Assembly: GCA_032162705.1 (NCBI GenBank)
Contig: JAVRON010000103.1
Span: forward strand, 8,228-72,227
Length of the DNA stretch: 64,000 nt
Source of the DNA: QHXN01 sp032162705
Lineage (GTDB): Bacteria > Acidobacteriota > Blastocatellia > Pyrinomonadales > Pyrinomonadaceae
Direction: 5' to 3'
Below the pieces are notes generated by a model. It did no database searches. It saw only the letters and a program-made list of their open reading frames with translations, and was not told the origin of the DNA. Within the stretch, counting starts at the first letter, position 1. Every line of letters begins with the position of its first letter. A program made the position numbers and the translations under genes. Positions 15,426-24,916 of the stretch are shown here, one piece after another.

Positions 15426-17698
15426 TGGATGAGAGGGCGGCGGAGCGAACACTTCCGCCGACCGAAGCGCACCGGGCCGCGTCGGAAGAAGAGCGCGCCT
15501 CCGGGCCCGATGCGGCACGCGCCAATGTTCGCGTCGAGGGTGAGGCTCAAACGCCGCGCGGCGCGGTGCGCGAAGAGAAGAGGCGCGACCTTGAGTCGGT
15601 CATCGGCGGGAGCTGGTTCAGTTGGGCCGGCATCATCGCGGTCACGTTCGGCGTCGCCTTTGCGCTCAAGTACGCGTTCGACAATGAGTGGGTCGGCCCC
15701 ACGGCGCGCGTCACGCTCGGCGCGCTGGCGGGGCTTGCGCTTCTCGGTACGGCCGAGCGCCTGCGACGGCGCGGCATGCGGCCTTACGCATACGTCCTTT
15801 CGGGCGGCGGCCTTCTCATTCTCTACCTCTCAATCTACGCCGCATACGATTTTTATCAACTGCTCACACAGCCGCTCGCGTTCCTTCTGATGTCTTTGGT
15901 GACGACCGGTGCGGTGCTGCTCGCAGTCCGTCTGAACGCGCTCGCCATCGCGGTGCTCGGACTCGTGGGCGGCTTTCTGACGCCGTTGCTCATCTCGACG
16001 GGGCAGGACAATCAGGTCGGGCTTTTTACTTACATCGCGCTGCTCGACGCGGGCGTGCTCGCGGTCGCCTACTTCAAGCGCTGGCGCAGTCTCGATTTCC
16101 TCTCGTTCGCGGGGACGGTCTTGATGACGCTCGGGTGGGCGGACAAGTTTTACAACCGGGACAAGCTCTGGACGACGCTGCTGTTCGTCACGCTCTTCTT
16201 CGTCCTCTACTCTCTGCTCGCAATCTTTCACAACGTGCTGCCGCGTCGCCGCTCGCGCTGGTTCGACGTGGCGCTGCTCGCGTCGAACGCAAGCCTCTAC
16301 TTCGGCTTTTGCTACTTCAATCTCGCGGACGCGGGCTATGAGCGCACCACGCCCGCGTCGCTGGCGCTCATGGTCTCGGCCTTCTTCACGGGCCTTTTCT
16401 ACTTGGCGTGGCAACGCTCGCGCGAAGACCGCCTGCTCGCCTACGCATATGTGGGCGCGGCCGTGACGTTCTTCACGGCGGCGCTGGCGATACAGCTCGA
16501 ACTTCAGTGGGTGACTATCGCGTGGGCGGTCGAGGGGCTGATGCTGACTTGGACGGGGTTGCGCGCGGGCGAGGCGGCTCCACGTCGCGCCGCGCTCGCG
16601 GTCTTCGGCGTGGCCGTGCTGCACTGGCTCGCCTTCGACATGCAAGAGTTCGCATACGCGCCGGGCGGCGGCTTCGTCCCTCTCTTCAACTCGCGCGCAC
16701 TCTCATGCGCGGTGCTCGTCGGCGCGCTCGCCGCCTCCGCGTGGCTCTACCGGCGCTGGCGCGTCGAGGTCGGGGACGACGTGCGCGACGTGCTGGGCGA
16801 GGAGGAGCGGGGGGCCGTCGCCGCGCTCTACACGCTTGCGGCCAACGCGCTCGCGGTCACGCTGCTCTCCATGGATTTGAGCGACTACTTCGGGCGGCAG
16901 AAGGCTCTCGCGCAAGGGCTTGAGGCCGAGCGGATGGAGTCCGCTCGGCAGTTCTCGCTCTCGGCGCTGTGGTCGATTTACGGGGCGACGCTCATCGCCT
17001 ACGGCGTCCGACGCAACTTCCGCGCGGTGCGTTACGCCGGGGTCGCACTGCTCGCGGGGGCGACGGCGAAGGTACTGGCGCTCGACCTGAGATACTACGA
17101 CGCGACGTGGCACGTGCCCGTCTTCAATCACACCTTCATGGCCTTCGCGCTGCTCGTCGCAGCCTACGCGTTGGCCGTGCGTCTCTACGCGCGCGACGGG
17201 CGCGTAGGGCCCGAGGAACGTTCGGTCGTCCCCGTCCTGGTCGTCATCGCCAACCTGCTGGCGCTCGTCGCTCTGAGCGCAGAGGCCGCGGGGTACTTCG
17301 AGTCGAAAGGCTTGTTGGAGTTGGGCGCACGCGCGCCGGTCTTCAGCGACGTGTTCATATCGAGCAACGGAACGCCCGTCGCGGTCACACGCCTGCGCGA
17401 CCTTGAGCTGGCGAAGCAGTTGTCTCTGTCCGTCGTGTGGGTCTTATACGGGGGCGGGCTGCTTCTGGTCGGGCGCATGCGGCGTGCGCGTCTACTGCGC
17501 CTGATGGCGCTCGCGCTGTTGGGAGTGGCGACGCTCAAGGTCTTCTTCCTCGATCTGTCCTCGCTCGACCGAGCCTACCGCATCGTCTCCTTCATCAGCC
17601 TGGGCGCAATCCTGCTCGCCGTCTCCTACCTCTACCAGAAGAGCCAGCAGCGCGCCGCCGCCGAGGAGTTGGAGGCCCAGAGCGCGAGTGAAGCTTAA
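15257..17698 (+). CDS. DUF2339 polytopic membrane protein
   Basis: 813 residues from the ATG at 15257, preceded by GGGAGGG. N-terminal soluble region with a coiled coil (LVERLDHLEQLLQAQTARLY), then the DUF2339 entry GSWFSWAGIIAVTFGVAFAL and about 20 or more hydrophobic helices, with the family segments GLVGGFLTPLLISTG and YAYVLSGGGLLILYLSIYAA. Function of the family is unknown; it is an inner-membrane protein. The stop shares TTAA (17695-17698) with the convergent DUF962 gene. The longer frame from 15152 only adds translated hairpin sequence. Confidence 0.88.
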   Translation: MAEDQTSREISEQLVERLDHLEQLLQAQTARLYAVEQRVGLEPPPPQQRRPLYESLMDERAAERTLPPTEAHRAASEEERASGPDAARANVRVEGEAQTPRGAVREEKRRDLESVIGGSWFSWAGIIAVTFGVAFALKYAFDNEWVGPTARVTLGALAGLALLGTAERLRRRGMRPYAYVLSGGGLLILYLSIYAAYDFYQLLTQPLAFLLMSLVTTGAVLLAVRLNALAIAVLGLVGGFLTPLLISTGQDNQVGLFTYIALLDAGVLAVAYFKRWRSLDFLSFAGTVLMTLGWADKFYNRDKLWTTLLFVTLFFVLYSLLAIFHNVLPRRRSRWFDVALLASNASLYFGFCYFNLADAGYERTTPASLALMVSAFFTGLFYLAWQRSREDRLLAYAYVGAAVTFFTAALAIQLELQWVTIAWAVEGLMLTWTGLRAGEAAPRRAALAVFGVAVLHWLAFDMQEFAYAPGGGFVPLFNSRALSCAVLVGALAASAWLYRRWRVEVGDDVRDVLGEEERGAVAALYTLAANALAVTLLSMDLSDYFGRQKALAQGLEAERMESARQFSLSALWSIYGATLIAYGVRRNFRAVRYAGVALLAGATAKVLALDLRYYDATWHVPVFNHTFMAFALLVAAYALAVRLYARDGRVGPEERSVVPVLVVIANLLALVALSAEAAGYFESKGLLELGARAPVFSDVFISSNGTPVAVTRLRDLELAKQLSLSVVWVLYGGGLLLVGRMRRARLLRLMALALLGVATLKVFFLDLSSLDRAYRIVSFISLGAILLAVSYLYQKSQQRAAAEELEAQSASEA

Positions 17699-18057
17699 AG
17701 GCTTTCGGCTGGATGGTCTTGCGTCTGAGTGCGACTGCCGCGTGCGACCTCTTCATCCATCCGTCCGGCGAGCATGAGCGCGACCATCTTGTAGTCGCCG
17801 ATGAAAGACCAGAGCGGGTGTTTGAAGGTCGCGGGGCGGTTGTGCTCGATGAGGAAGTGTGAGACCCACGCAGCGGCGTAGCCGGGCACAAGCGCGATGG
17901 GCAGCCAGCGCCAGCGTCCCGTCGCCGCCAGCCCGACGAGAAGCGCCGTGCCCGTAAGAGTCCCCGCCGCGTGCAGCGCACGCGTCCCCGCACGGCTATG
18001 CTCGCGCACGTAGAAGGGCCAGAACTCGGCGAACGTCTTCATCTCTTTCTCAGACAT
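17695..18057 (-). CDS. DUF962 / Mpo1-like membrane protein
   Basis: 120 residues from the ATG at 18057, preceded by CAGGAGAATGT. It matches the DUF962 pattern: FAEFWPFYVREHSRAGTRAL with H-x(3)-GT after it, then GYAAAWVSHFLIEHNRPATF and HPLWSFIGDYKMVALMLAG, with conserved histidines. Yeast Mpo1 in this family is an Fe-dependent 2-hydroxy fatty acid dioxygenase, so lipid oxidation is possible here. The frame continues upstream to 18135 only because it traverses a hairpin arm. It is convergent with DUF2339, their stop codons overlapping in TTAA. Confidence 0.8.
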   Translation of the reverse strand: MSEKEMKTFAEFWPFYVREHSRAGTRALHAAGTLTGTALLVGLAATGRWRWLPIALVPGYAAAWVSHFLIEHNRPATFKHPLWSFIGDYKMVALMLAGRMDEEVARGSRTQTQDHPAESL

Positions 18058-18067
18058 ACATTCTCCT

Positions 18068-18162
18068 GAAGTGATAAGTGATGAGTGATAAGTGATAAGA
18101 AAGAATGGCAGCCGCCTCTTTTTCTTATCACTCATCGCTCATCACTTATCACTCATCACTCC
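18068..18162. repeat. Intergenic long inverted repeat, arms of AGTGATA/AGTGATG units
   Basis: The left arm 18068-18100 consists of AGTGATA/AGTGATG heptamers. The right arm 18123-18162 is the complement. The TGA stop of the aldo/keto reductase (18156-18158) lies inside the right arm. Confidence 0.8.
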
Positions 18163-19277
18163 TCCTGTGTGAACAGACGGCTGTAGTCGGCGGCAGACGC
18201 GGGGGGGACGCGTGCGAGCCGTAGGTTCTCTTCGACGTGCGGACGGTGGCTCATGCCGACGAGCGCGGTGGTGACGCCGGGCGTGGAGCGCGTGAACTGG
18301 ATGGCGGTCTGCGCGTCGGTTGCGAGCGAGCCGAGTGGCTCGCGTATGTGTTCGGGCAAATCCTGCGCGACTTTGCCCTGGAGGATTGAGGCGCTGGCGA
18401 CGACGGTGACGCCGAGCGCCTTCGCCGCTTCGAGCAGAGAGACTTGCGCGCCCTCGTAAGATTGATTGTCGGCGACGAGCGCCTCGGGCATCCCGAGATT
18501 GAAGGGAAGCTGCACGAAGCGAAAGCCGTGCTCGTCGCCTCCGGCTTCGCGCGCAAGCTGCGACATACGTTCGAGCGCGTGATAGCCTCGCGCGCCCGCC
18601 TGCACGCGGAAGCCGTTCCACGTCGCGACGCCGTAGAAGCGTATACGCCCGTCGGCGCGCTCGCGCTCTAATTGCTCGAAGGCCGCGCGCAAGCGCCGTT
18701 CAAACTCCTCGTGTGTGAGCGTCTGTAGCTGCGTCTCGGGATTGTGGACGTAGTACACGTCGATTGTCTCAAGGCCGGTGTTGCGGAGCGACTGCGCGAC
18801 CTGATGCGAAAGATAGCGGGGCGTCATGCAGTGGCTCCCGGCGACGATGTCGGAGAGTTCGGCGACGCCGGTCTTGACGAAGGTCTCTTCGACGTATGCG
18901 CGCACGCCCTCTTTGCCCGCGGGCGGGTGCGTGTCGAAGGGGAGGTATCCGCCCTTCGTGCAGACGACTATCTCGTCGCGCGTGAAGACGCCCGCGTCGA
19001 GACGCATGAGAGCCTCGCCGACCGAGCGCTCGCTGCGTTGGAAGCGATAATTGGCCGCCGTGTCGATGACGTTCGCGCCAAGCTCGACGGCGCGCGTGAT
19101 CGCATCCGTGTAAGAGCGGTCGGTCTCGTCGTCCGGGTCGCCGAGGTATGTCCCCGTCCCGATTGAGGAGAGCCAGAGGTTCTGCTCGAAGCGAAAGTGC
19201 CCTTCGGCAGCCGTCTCGCGAAAGCGTTCGCGGTAACGGGCCGTCCCCTCAGACGTAGCGAAGCCCGGCAGAGTCAT
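18156..19277 (-). CDS. Aldo/keto reductase family protein
   Basis: About 373 residues if started at MTLPGFATSEG (19277). The frame is open to 19379, with other possible starts at 19331 and 19379, none with a strong ribosome binding site. AKR features are NVIDTAANYRFQRSERSVGE (Asp and Tyr of the catalytic tetrad), VVCTKGGYLPFD (Lys) and VYYVHNPETQ (His), followed by TSALVGMSHRPHVEENLRLA near the C-terminus for cofactor binding. It should be an NADPH-dependent oxidoreductase; substrate unknown. Monocistronic, divergent from the PLP decarboxylase. Confidence 0.8.
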   Translation of the reverse strand: MTLPGFATSEGTARYRERFRETAAEGHFRFEQNLWLSSIGTGTYLGDPDDETDRSYTDAITRAVELGANVIDTAANYRFQRSERSVGEALMRLDAGVFTRDEIVVCTKGGYLPFDTHPPAGKEGVRAYVEETFVKTGVAELSDIVAGSHCMTPRYLSHQVAQSLRNTGLETIDVYYVHNPETQLQTLTHEEFERRLRAAFEQLERERADGRIRFYGVATWNGFRVQAGARGYHALERMSQLAREAGGDEHGFRFVQLPFNLGMPEALVADNQSYEGAQVSLLEAAKALGVTVVASASILQGKVAQDLPEHIREPLGSLATDAQTAIQFTRSTPGVTTALVGMSHRPHVEENLRLARVPPASAADYSRLFTQEE

Positions 19278-19416
19278 ACTGTGTAATCCCCCGTTAATAC
19301 ATTCCGGAATAGTCGCGCGCGAGTTTAGCATAGCCGCACCCGGAAGCTGTGAACGTATCAGCGAATGTACCTGCTTCAACTAAGCGGATGCGGTGTGGTA
19401 GGGTTGAGTCAAATCC

Positions 19417-21129
19417 ATGAGCACGTACAGGCATGTTGGTGGTCGCGATGCGCGGGCGAACGAAGGGGATGCGCCACGCGACGCTCAATCTACGGACGGG
19501 TCGCGCGCCTCTTCGCTCGATCTGCCGCCGGAGGAGTTGAACGAGCTGGCGAGTGCGTTCCAGCGTCTGGCGTTGGGCTATCTCGCGTCGCCTTCAGCGC
19601 TCCCGGTCTTCCCCGAAACTACGGCTGAAAGGCTCGTCGAACTCTTCCGCAAGCCACTGCCCGTCGAGGGCGTCGGCATGGCAAGTCTGGAGCGCGACTG
19701 CGCGGCGGTCTTCAAGTTTAGCAGGCAGAACGGACACCCGCGCATGTTCGGCTACGTCGCCTCGCCCGCCTCGCCCGTGGGCGTGTTCGCATCGCTGCTC
19801 GCCGCCGCGCTCAACACGAACGTCACCTCCTGGCGGTCGGCCCCCGCGCCGACCGAGGTCGAGCGGACGGTCGTCGGCTGGCTCGCGGAATTGATCGGCT
19901 ACACTTCGGAAGCGAGGGGCGACTCCTGCGGCGGGCTTCTGACGAGCGGCGGCTCGATGGCGAATTTGAACGCGCTCTTCGTCGCACACCGCACGCACGC
20001 GCGACGCGCGGCGGAGTTTCAACAGGCGGGCGGAGCCGAGTTTGATGAGACAGGCGGAGTAGAGTCCGACAAGACGAGCGGAGCAGAGTCGGGCGGGATG
20101 GGCGCGGCGGCGGGCTTCGTCGTGCACGATCCTTCGCGCGCGGGGCTTTGGAACGCGGGCGCGCCGATGACCGTCTACGCCTCGGATCAGGTGCATCTAT
20201 CGATACCGAAGGCCGTGGACATTCTCGGGCTAGGTCGTGAGCAGGTGCGGGTCGTGCCTTCGGACGAAGCGTTCCGCATGGACGTGCGGCTCCTGCGCGA
20301 ACGAATCGAGGCGGACGAGCGCGCGGGGCTGCGGCCTTTCTGCATCGTGGCGAGCGCGGGAACGGTCTCGACCGGCGCGGTAGACCCGCTCGGCGATGTG
20401 GCGAAGGTCGCACGCGAGCGCTCGCTCTGGTTTCACGTTGACGGAGCATACGGCGCGCTCGCCGCGAGCGTAGAGAGCAAGCGCCCTCTCTTTGAAGGAC
20501 TCGCTGAGGCCGACTCCGTCTCGCTCGACCCGCACAAGTGGCTCTACGCGCCGCTCGGAGCGGGCTGTCTTCTCTTCCGCGAGCCGGGGCACGCGCGTGC
20601 GGCCTTCGCCGGAACCGAGGAGGGCTATATCAAAGTCTTCGAGCGACAGGAGGACGAGGCGTTCGCCTTCTGGAACTACGGCACCGAGCTTTCGCGTCCG
20701 TTCCGCGCGCTCAAGGTCTGGGCGATGCTCAGTTACTACGGCTCGCGTCGCGTCGTCGCGGCCATCGCCGAAGACTGCGCGCTCGCCGAAGTTATGGCGG
20801 AGCGCGTCCGCACCGCGGAAGACTTCGAGCTGTTGGCTCCCGTCGCGCTCGGCATCTGCTGTTTCCGCTACGTCTCGAAGGACGCGCGCCGCGAACTCGA
20901 AGAGGCCGACGAAGACGAGCGCGAGCGAATCAATGTGCGGCTCGACAAACTGAACGTGCGCGTGATGAACCGCGTGCAGCGCGGCGGCGATGCTTACGTC
21001 TCGAACGCAATCCTGCGCGGACGCTTCGCACTGCGCGCCTCCATCACAAACTTCCGCACGACGCGACGCGACCTCGACATCACGCTCGACGCCGTGCGCC
21101 GCGCGGCGAGAGAGTTAGAGAAGGAATGA
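19417..21129 (+). CDS. PLP-dependent group II decarboxylase with a repeat insertion
   Basis: 570 residues. Aromatic/glutamate decarboxylase-like: NGHPRMFGYVASPASPVGVF, TSGGSMANLNALFVAH, then HVDGAYGALAA and the PLP lysine in DSVSLDPHKWLYAPLGAG. Likely decarboxylates an aromatic or other L-amino acid. Between residues about 193 and 235 there is an insertion of degenerate 8-residue repeats (QQAGGAEF, DETGGVES, DKTSGAES) in an otherwise conserved region, apparently a local repeat expansion. The N-terminal 35 residues are also atypical. It is followed directly by a GGACAGGAT-type hairpin. Confidence 0.85.
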   Translation: MSTYRHVGGRDARANEGDAPRDAQSTDGSRASSLDLPPEELNELASAFQRLALGYLASPSALPVFPETTAERLVELFRKPLPVEGVGMASLERDCAAVFKFSRQNGHPRMFGYVASPASPVGVFASLLAAALNTNVTSWRSAPAPTEVERTVVGWLAELIGYTSEARGDSCGGLLTSGGSMANLNALFVAHRTHARRAAEFQQAGGAEFDETGGVESDKTSGAESGGMGAAAGFVVHDPSRAGLWNAGAPMTVYASDQVHLSIPKAVDILGLGREQVRVVPSDEAFRMDVRLLRERIEADERAGLRPFCIVASAGTVSTGAVDPLGDVAKVARERSLWFHVDGAYGALAASVESKRPLFEGLAEADSVSLDPHKWLYAPLGAGCLLFREPGHARAAFAGTEEGYIKVFERQEDEAFAFWNYGTELSRPFRALKVWAMLSYYGSRRVVAAIAEDCALAEVMAERVRTAEDFELLAPVALGICCFRYVSKDARRELEEADEDERERINVRLDKLNVRVMNRVQRGGDAYVSNAILRGRFALRASITNFRTTRRDLDITLDAVRRAARELEKE

Positions 21130-21256
21130 ATTCACATGGATGGACAGGATAGACAGGATTAGAATTTTAGATTTTGATTTGCGATTGGTTGACTGAAGTC
21201 CGCAAATCTAAAATCGGAAATCAAAAATCCTGTTTGTCCTGTCCATCCCTGTGAAT
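21130..21256. repeat. Intergenic long inverted repeat, GGACAGGAT/AGACAGGAT units
   Basis: The 31-bp outer arms (21130-21160 and 21226-21256, three mismatches) contain GGACAGGATAGACAGGAT. Inner arms are AT-rich (TTTTGATTTGCGATT against CGCAAATC). The element starts one base after the decarboxylase stop. It is the same family as the element at 29675-29820. Confidence 0.8.
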
Positions 21257-21275
21257 TTATGTTCGGATAAATTTC

Positions 21276-22157
21276 ATGAAGGCATTGACGGAAGTAACAA
21301 GGGGTGAGTTCGAGCGTGAGCTGCGCGTGGGCGTGGAGCTGGCGCGGCGCGCGGGCGAGGCGGCGCTGGCATTCTATGGGAAGCCTCTGCGCGTCGATCA
21401 TAAGGACGAGTTCAACGAGCCTGTGACGCAGGCCGACCGCACCGTCAACGAACTCATCGTACGCACCCTGCGCGAGGAGTTTCCGGATGACGGCATCCTC
21501 GCCGAAGAGTCTGTTGACACCGAGCGACGCCTGAGCCGCGAGCGCGTGTGGATGATAGACCCCGTAGACGGCACGAAGGGATTCATCGCGGGCACGGGCG
21601 ACTTTGCGGTGCAGATCGGATTGGCCGTCGGGGGCCGCGCGTGTCTCGGCGTGCTCTACGCGCCCGCGACCGACGTGCTCTACTGGGCGGCGCGCGGACA
21701 TGGCGCGTGGGTCTTGCGCCCGACCTCAGAAGGCGACAGGGGCCCCAGTGCGGAGCGTTTGAGCGTCACCGTGGAGACGGAGCTTGAGCGTATGCGACTG
21801 GCCGAGAGCCGCTCGCATCGCGGCCCGCGCATGGAGTCGCTGGTACGCGCGCTCGGCATCCGCGCCGAAATCAAGAGCCACTCGGTCGGCATCAAGGTGG
21901 GTCTGCTCGTCGAGCGGCAGGCAGACCTCTACATACATCTCTCGTCGAAGACGAAGCAGTGGGACACGTGCGCGCCCGAGGTCGTGCTCGCCGAAGCGGG
22001 CGGGCGAATGACAGACCTTTGGGGCGAGCCGCTCACTTACAACACGCCCGACGTGCTCAATCGCAACGGGCTGCTGGCCTCGAACGGAGCGGCGCACGCG
22101 AGCGTCGTCGAACATCTACGCACGCTCCTTGCCGACTGGGGCCGCGAGCGCGTCTGA
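21276..22157 (+). CDS. cysQ: CysQ-like 3'(2'),5'-bisphosphate nucleotidase / inositol phosphatase family
   Basis: 293 residues. It has the metal-site motifs of the IMPase superfamily: NEPVTQADRTVNELI, ILAEES, then WMIDPVDGTKGFIAGTGDFA and later QWDTCAPEVVLAEAGGRMTD. TKGF after DPVDG is typical of CysQ/Hal2-type enzymes that hydrolyse 3'-phosphoadenosine 5'-phosphate in sulfur assimilation. An inositol-phosphatase role cannot be excluded. Cytoplasmic, Mg-dependent. No sulfate-assimilation genes are adjacent. Confidence 0.82.
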   Translation: MKALTEVTRGEFERELRVGVELARRAGEAALAFYGKPLRVDHKDEFNEPVTQADRTVNELIVRTLREEFPDDGILAEESVDTERRLSRERVWMIDPVDGTKGFIAGTGDFAVQIGLAVGGRACLGVLYAPATDVLYWAARGHGAWVLRPTSEGDRGPSAERLSVTVETELERMRLAESRSHRGPRMESLVRALGIRAEIKSHSVGIKVGLLVERQADLYIHLSSKTKQWDTCAPEVVLAEAGGRMTDLWGEPLTYNTPDVLNRNGLLASNGAAHASVVEHLRTLLADWGRERV

Positions 22158-22245
22158 AGCAGCCGGGGCGTGCAAATCAAGCTTTGCGAGTTCGCAAAAA
22201 TTTTAGCTCTAACACATAGTCGGACACATACAAGGAGAAAGTGAC

Positions 22246-22671
22246 ATGCTGCGAAAAGGTTCTGCCCGTTGGCAGGGTGGTTTGAAGGATGGCCGGGGTA
22301 CGGTCTCGACCGAGAGCGGGGTGCTCTCGGAGGCGCAATACTCTTTCGGCACGCGCTTCGAGGATGGGAAGGGCACGAATCCGGAGGAGTTGATTGCCGC
22401 GGCGCACGCGGGCTGCTTCTCGATGGCGCTCTCGAAGCAGCTCGAAGACGCAGGGATGCGTGCCGAGTCGATCAACACGACGGCGGCGGTCAGGCTTGAG
22501 AAGACCGACGCGGGCTTTACCATCACCAAAGTCCATCTTGACGTGACGGCGCGCATCCCCGGAGCCGACAGCGCCGCCTTCGAGAAGGCCGCCAGCAACG
22601 CGAAGGCCGGTTGCCCCGTCTCGCGCCTGCTCAACGCCGACATCACTTTGGACGCGAAGCTCGAAGGCTGA
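22246..22671 (+). CDS. OsmC family peroxidase
   Basis: 141 residues, the usual OsmC length. AAGGAGAAAGTGAC precedes the ATG. Two redox cysteines are in the family contexts AAAHAGCFSMALS and KAGCPVSRLL; GTRFEDGKGTNPEELI is the typical entry. OsmC proteins reduce organic hydroperoxides as dimers. It stands alone between cysQ and a hairpin, with no OhrR-type regulator visible. Confidence 0.9.
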   Translation: MLRKGSARWQGGLKDGRGTVSTESGVLSEAQYSFGTRFEDGKGTNPEELIAAAHAGCFSMALSKQLEDAGMRAESINTTAAVRLEKTDAGFTITKVHLDVTARIPGADSAAFEKAASNAKAGCPVSRLLNADITLDAKLEG

Positions 22672-22681
22672 AGAGATAAGC

Positions 22682-22798
22682 GAAGGCAAAAGGTAAATAA
22701 AGGCGAAGGCGAAGGGCGAAAGGCGAAGGGCAAAAGATGAAGGGCGAGATGACGACTGCTCTTAATTTCGCCTTTCGCCCTTCGCCTTTCCCCTTTAT
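22682..22798. repeat. Intergenic inverted repeat, arms of AGGCGAA units
   Basis: The left arm (about 22697-22728) has AAAGGCGAAGGCGAAGGGCG. The right arm 22766-22798 is the complement with TTCGCCTTTCGCCC. It begins 10 bp after the osmC stop. Confidence 0.8.
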
Positions 22799-22837
22799 AC
22801 TTGCCGCCCGGTCTCACCTGAAGACTTCTGTGAACTG

Positions 22838-24916
22838 GTGGCAGCCGTGAACCTCAGAACAAAGCTGATCGTCGTCTTCGCCGCGCTCGCCTTTCTGCCG
22901 CTCATGGCCGTGAGCATCATCGGCTATCGCAGCGGCGTGAGTGCCGTCGAGTCGCTTCTGCGCGAGCGTGCCGCCGAGCGCGCCGAACGCATGGCGCGAA
23001 ACGTCGAGCACGTCCTCTCCGTACAGGAGTCGCGCCTGCTCGAACTGTCAAAGGCGGAGCCGCTGCGCGAGTACACGGGCCGCGTGCGCCGCGCGCTCGC
23101 GGACGTGGCCGCCGATAATGGCGGCGTGCAAGGTGCGAGTGCCGAACAGAGCGCGAGCGTTGCACAAAGCGCGGGCGTCGCACAGAGCACGTTGAGCGCG
23201 TCGAGTCCGTCGGTGCGGGATGCGCCCGACGAGGTCAACGCGCTGTTCCAGGCCTACTCCAAAGACAATCGCGCTTATCTTCAAGCCGTCACCTGCCTCG
23301 ACTCTTCCGGACAACCGCTGTTCCGCCTGACGCGTGCGGAAGGCGGTCAGGGCTTCATACTCAAGAAGACGGACTTCGTCAGAGACGAGGTGCGCTACGA
23401 CCCGCATGTCTGGAGTTCCGACGCCTCGAAGGCTCTGCGCTCGCCGATGAGCGAGGAGTCGTACGGCGCTGCGCTGCGCATCAACGTCCCGATCATAGAC
23501 TCTCCCGGCGTCGCTTCCGACACGACGCGGGATGGCGTCGTCGTCGCCGAAATCAGGCTGAACGATCTGGTCAGAGAGGCCGACCAGACCTCGACGCCCG
23601 AGAACTCTTCGGAAGCAGTGGACGCGTCCGCGACGGCGACGATGCAGTCCGCGAGTCGCACCGTCGTCGCTCTGGATAACGCTGCCGACATGGTCGTCTA
23701 CCACACGAACGGCGCGCTCAAACACCAGACAGCCTCGGCCTTGATGCCCTACTTCGCAGACATGGCGGCGCGCATGAAGGCGGGCGAGGACGGCTTCGGT
23801 TTTTACGACACGCCGGACGGCGTGCGAAGGCTCGCGGCCTTTCGACAGGCCGCGGGGCTTGGCCTCTCGCTGGCGGCCACGGAAGACTACACGGCGGCGG
23901 TCGCACCCGTCCGGCGCTCCTCTCTCTTCACTGTTGGACTCGCGCTCGCCTCGGGGCTTGCGGCGCTCGGGCTGCTGCTGGTCACTGCGGGCCGCGAGAC
24001 GCACGACATCAAAGCGGTCGCTCGCGGAGCCTCGGCCATCGCCGCAGGGAATCTCGACCAGCGCATCGAGGTCAGCGCGACCGGCGAGACGCGCGGCCTC
24101 GCCGAGAGCTTCAACCTGATGAGCGACCGCCTGCGCGAGTTGATCGCGAAAGAGGCCGAGTCGCGGCAGTTCCAATCCTTCCTGCGTATCTCGGCCATGG
24201 TCACGCACGACCTGAAGAACGCCATCGCCGGACTGTCGATGCTCGTCTCGAACATGGAGCGACAGTTTCACCGCGAGGAGTTTCGCGCCGACGCCATCGA
24301 ATCTCTGCGCGAGGCGACCGAGAAGCTGAAGCGAACGGTCGCGCGCCTGAGCGAGCCTGCGAAGACTCTGAGCGGCGAGTACCGCCTGGCCGCGCGCCCC
24401 ACAGACCTCGTGCCCATCATCCGCCGCGTGCTCTCGACCAACGCCGAGCCGTCGCGCCCGCTCTACGACATCGAGGCGCATCTACCCGAACGCCTCGTCG
24501 CTACGGTCGAGCCTGAGCGCATCGAGAACGTCGTCGAGAACCTCGTCATCAACGCGCTCGAAGCGATGGGCGGCAAGGGCGGTCGCCTGAGTGTCGAGGC
24601 CGGCATGCTCGACGGCGACTACGTCTTCTTCAGCGTCGCCGACACGGGTACTGGAATGAGCGAGGAGTTCGTCAGCACGCGCCTGTTCCGCCCCTTCGCG
24701 ACGACGAAGAACAAGGGCATCGGCCTCGGACTCTTCACCTGTCGCGAGATAGTCGAGACGCACGGTGGCCGTCTCGAAGTCGAGTCCCGCGTTGGCGCTG
24801 GCACGCGCTTCCGCGTCGTGCTACCATCCCGCCTGTTCAACTCGGGCGAGCGGCGCGAGCGGCCGGTGAAGGTGACGGCTGCTATAGGAAGCGCAATGCC
24901 CGGCTCGTCCGAATGA
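22838..24916 (+). CDS. PrsK-like membrane sensor histidine kinase
   Basis: 692 residues; GTG start at 22838 (another GTG at 22847). First TM helix at residues 8-28 (LIVVFAALAFLPLMAVSIIG), an extracytoplasmic sensor region to about 360, second TM (LFTVGLALASGLAALGLLLV), HAMP (AAGNLDQRIEVSATGETRGL), a phosphoacceptor in AMVTHDLKNAIAGLSMLVSN, and a C-terminal ATPase (NVVENLVINALEAMG, DTGTGMS, KGIGLGLFTCREIV). The HDLKN box is the form found in PrsK kinases of the PEP-CTERM exopolysaccharide system. Residues about 98-122 are an inserted repeat (SASVAQSAGVAQST). It is followed by its probable partner, a sigma-54 activator. Confidence 0.85.
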   Translation: MAAVNLRTKLIVVFAALAFLPLMAVSIIGYRSGVSAVESLLRERAAERAERMARNVEHVLSVQESRLLELSKAEPLREYTGRVRRALADVAADNGGVQGASAEQSASVAQSAGVAQSTLSASSPSVRDAPDEVNALFQAYSKDNRAYLQAVTCLDSSGQPLFRLTRAEGGQGFILKKTDFVRDEVRYDPHVWSSDASKALRSPMSEESYGAALRINVPIIDSPGVASDTTRDGVVVAEIRLNDLVREADQTSTPENSSEAVDASATATMQSASRTVVALDNAADMVVYHTNGALKHQTASALMPYFADMAARMKAGEDGFGFYDTPDGVRRLAAFRQAAGLGLSLAATEDYTAAVAPVRRSSLFTVGLALASGLAALGLLLVTAGRETHDIKAVARGASAIAAGNLDQRIEVSATGETRGLAESFNLMSDRLRELIAKEAESRQFQSFLRISAMVTHDLKNAIAGLSMLVSNMERQFHREEFRADAIESLREATEKLKRTVARLSEPAKTLSGEYRLAARPTDLVPIIRRVLSTNAEPSRPLYDIEAHLPERLVATVEPERIENVVENLVINALEAMGGKGGRLSVEAGMLDGDYVFFSVADTGTGMSEEFVSTRLFRPFATTKNKGIGLGLFTCREIVETHGGRLEVESRVGAGTRFRVVLPSRLFNSGERRERPVKVTAAIGSAMPGSSE

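Noticed and set aside
18058..18135. N-terminal extension of the DUF962 protein
   Set aside because: The extra 26 codons are translated hairpin arm (SSLITS-type sequence); a good ribosome binding site lies before 18057.
23048..24481. 477-codon minus-strand frame
   Set aside because: Antisense to the sensor kinase, whose HAMP, phosphoacceptor and ATPase motifs are intact; composition is Arg/Val/His shadow.
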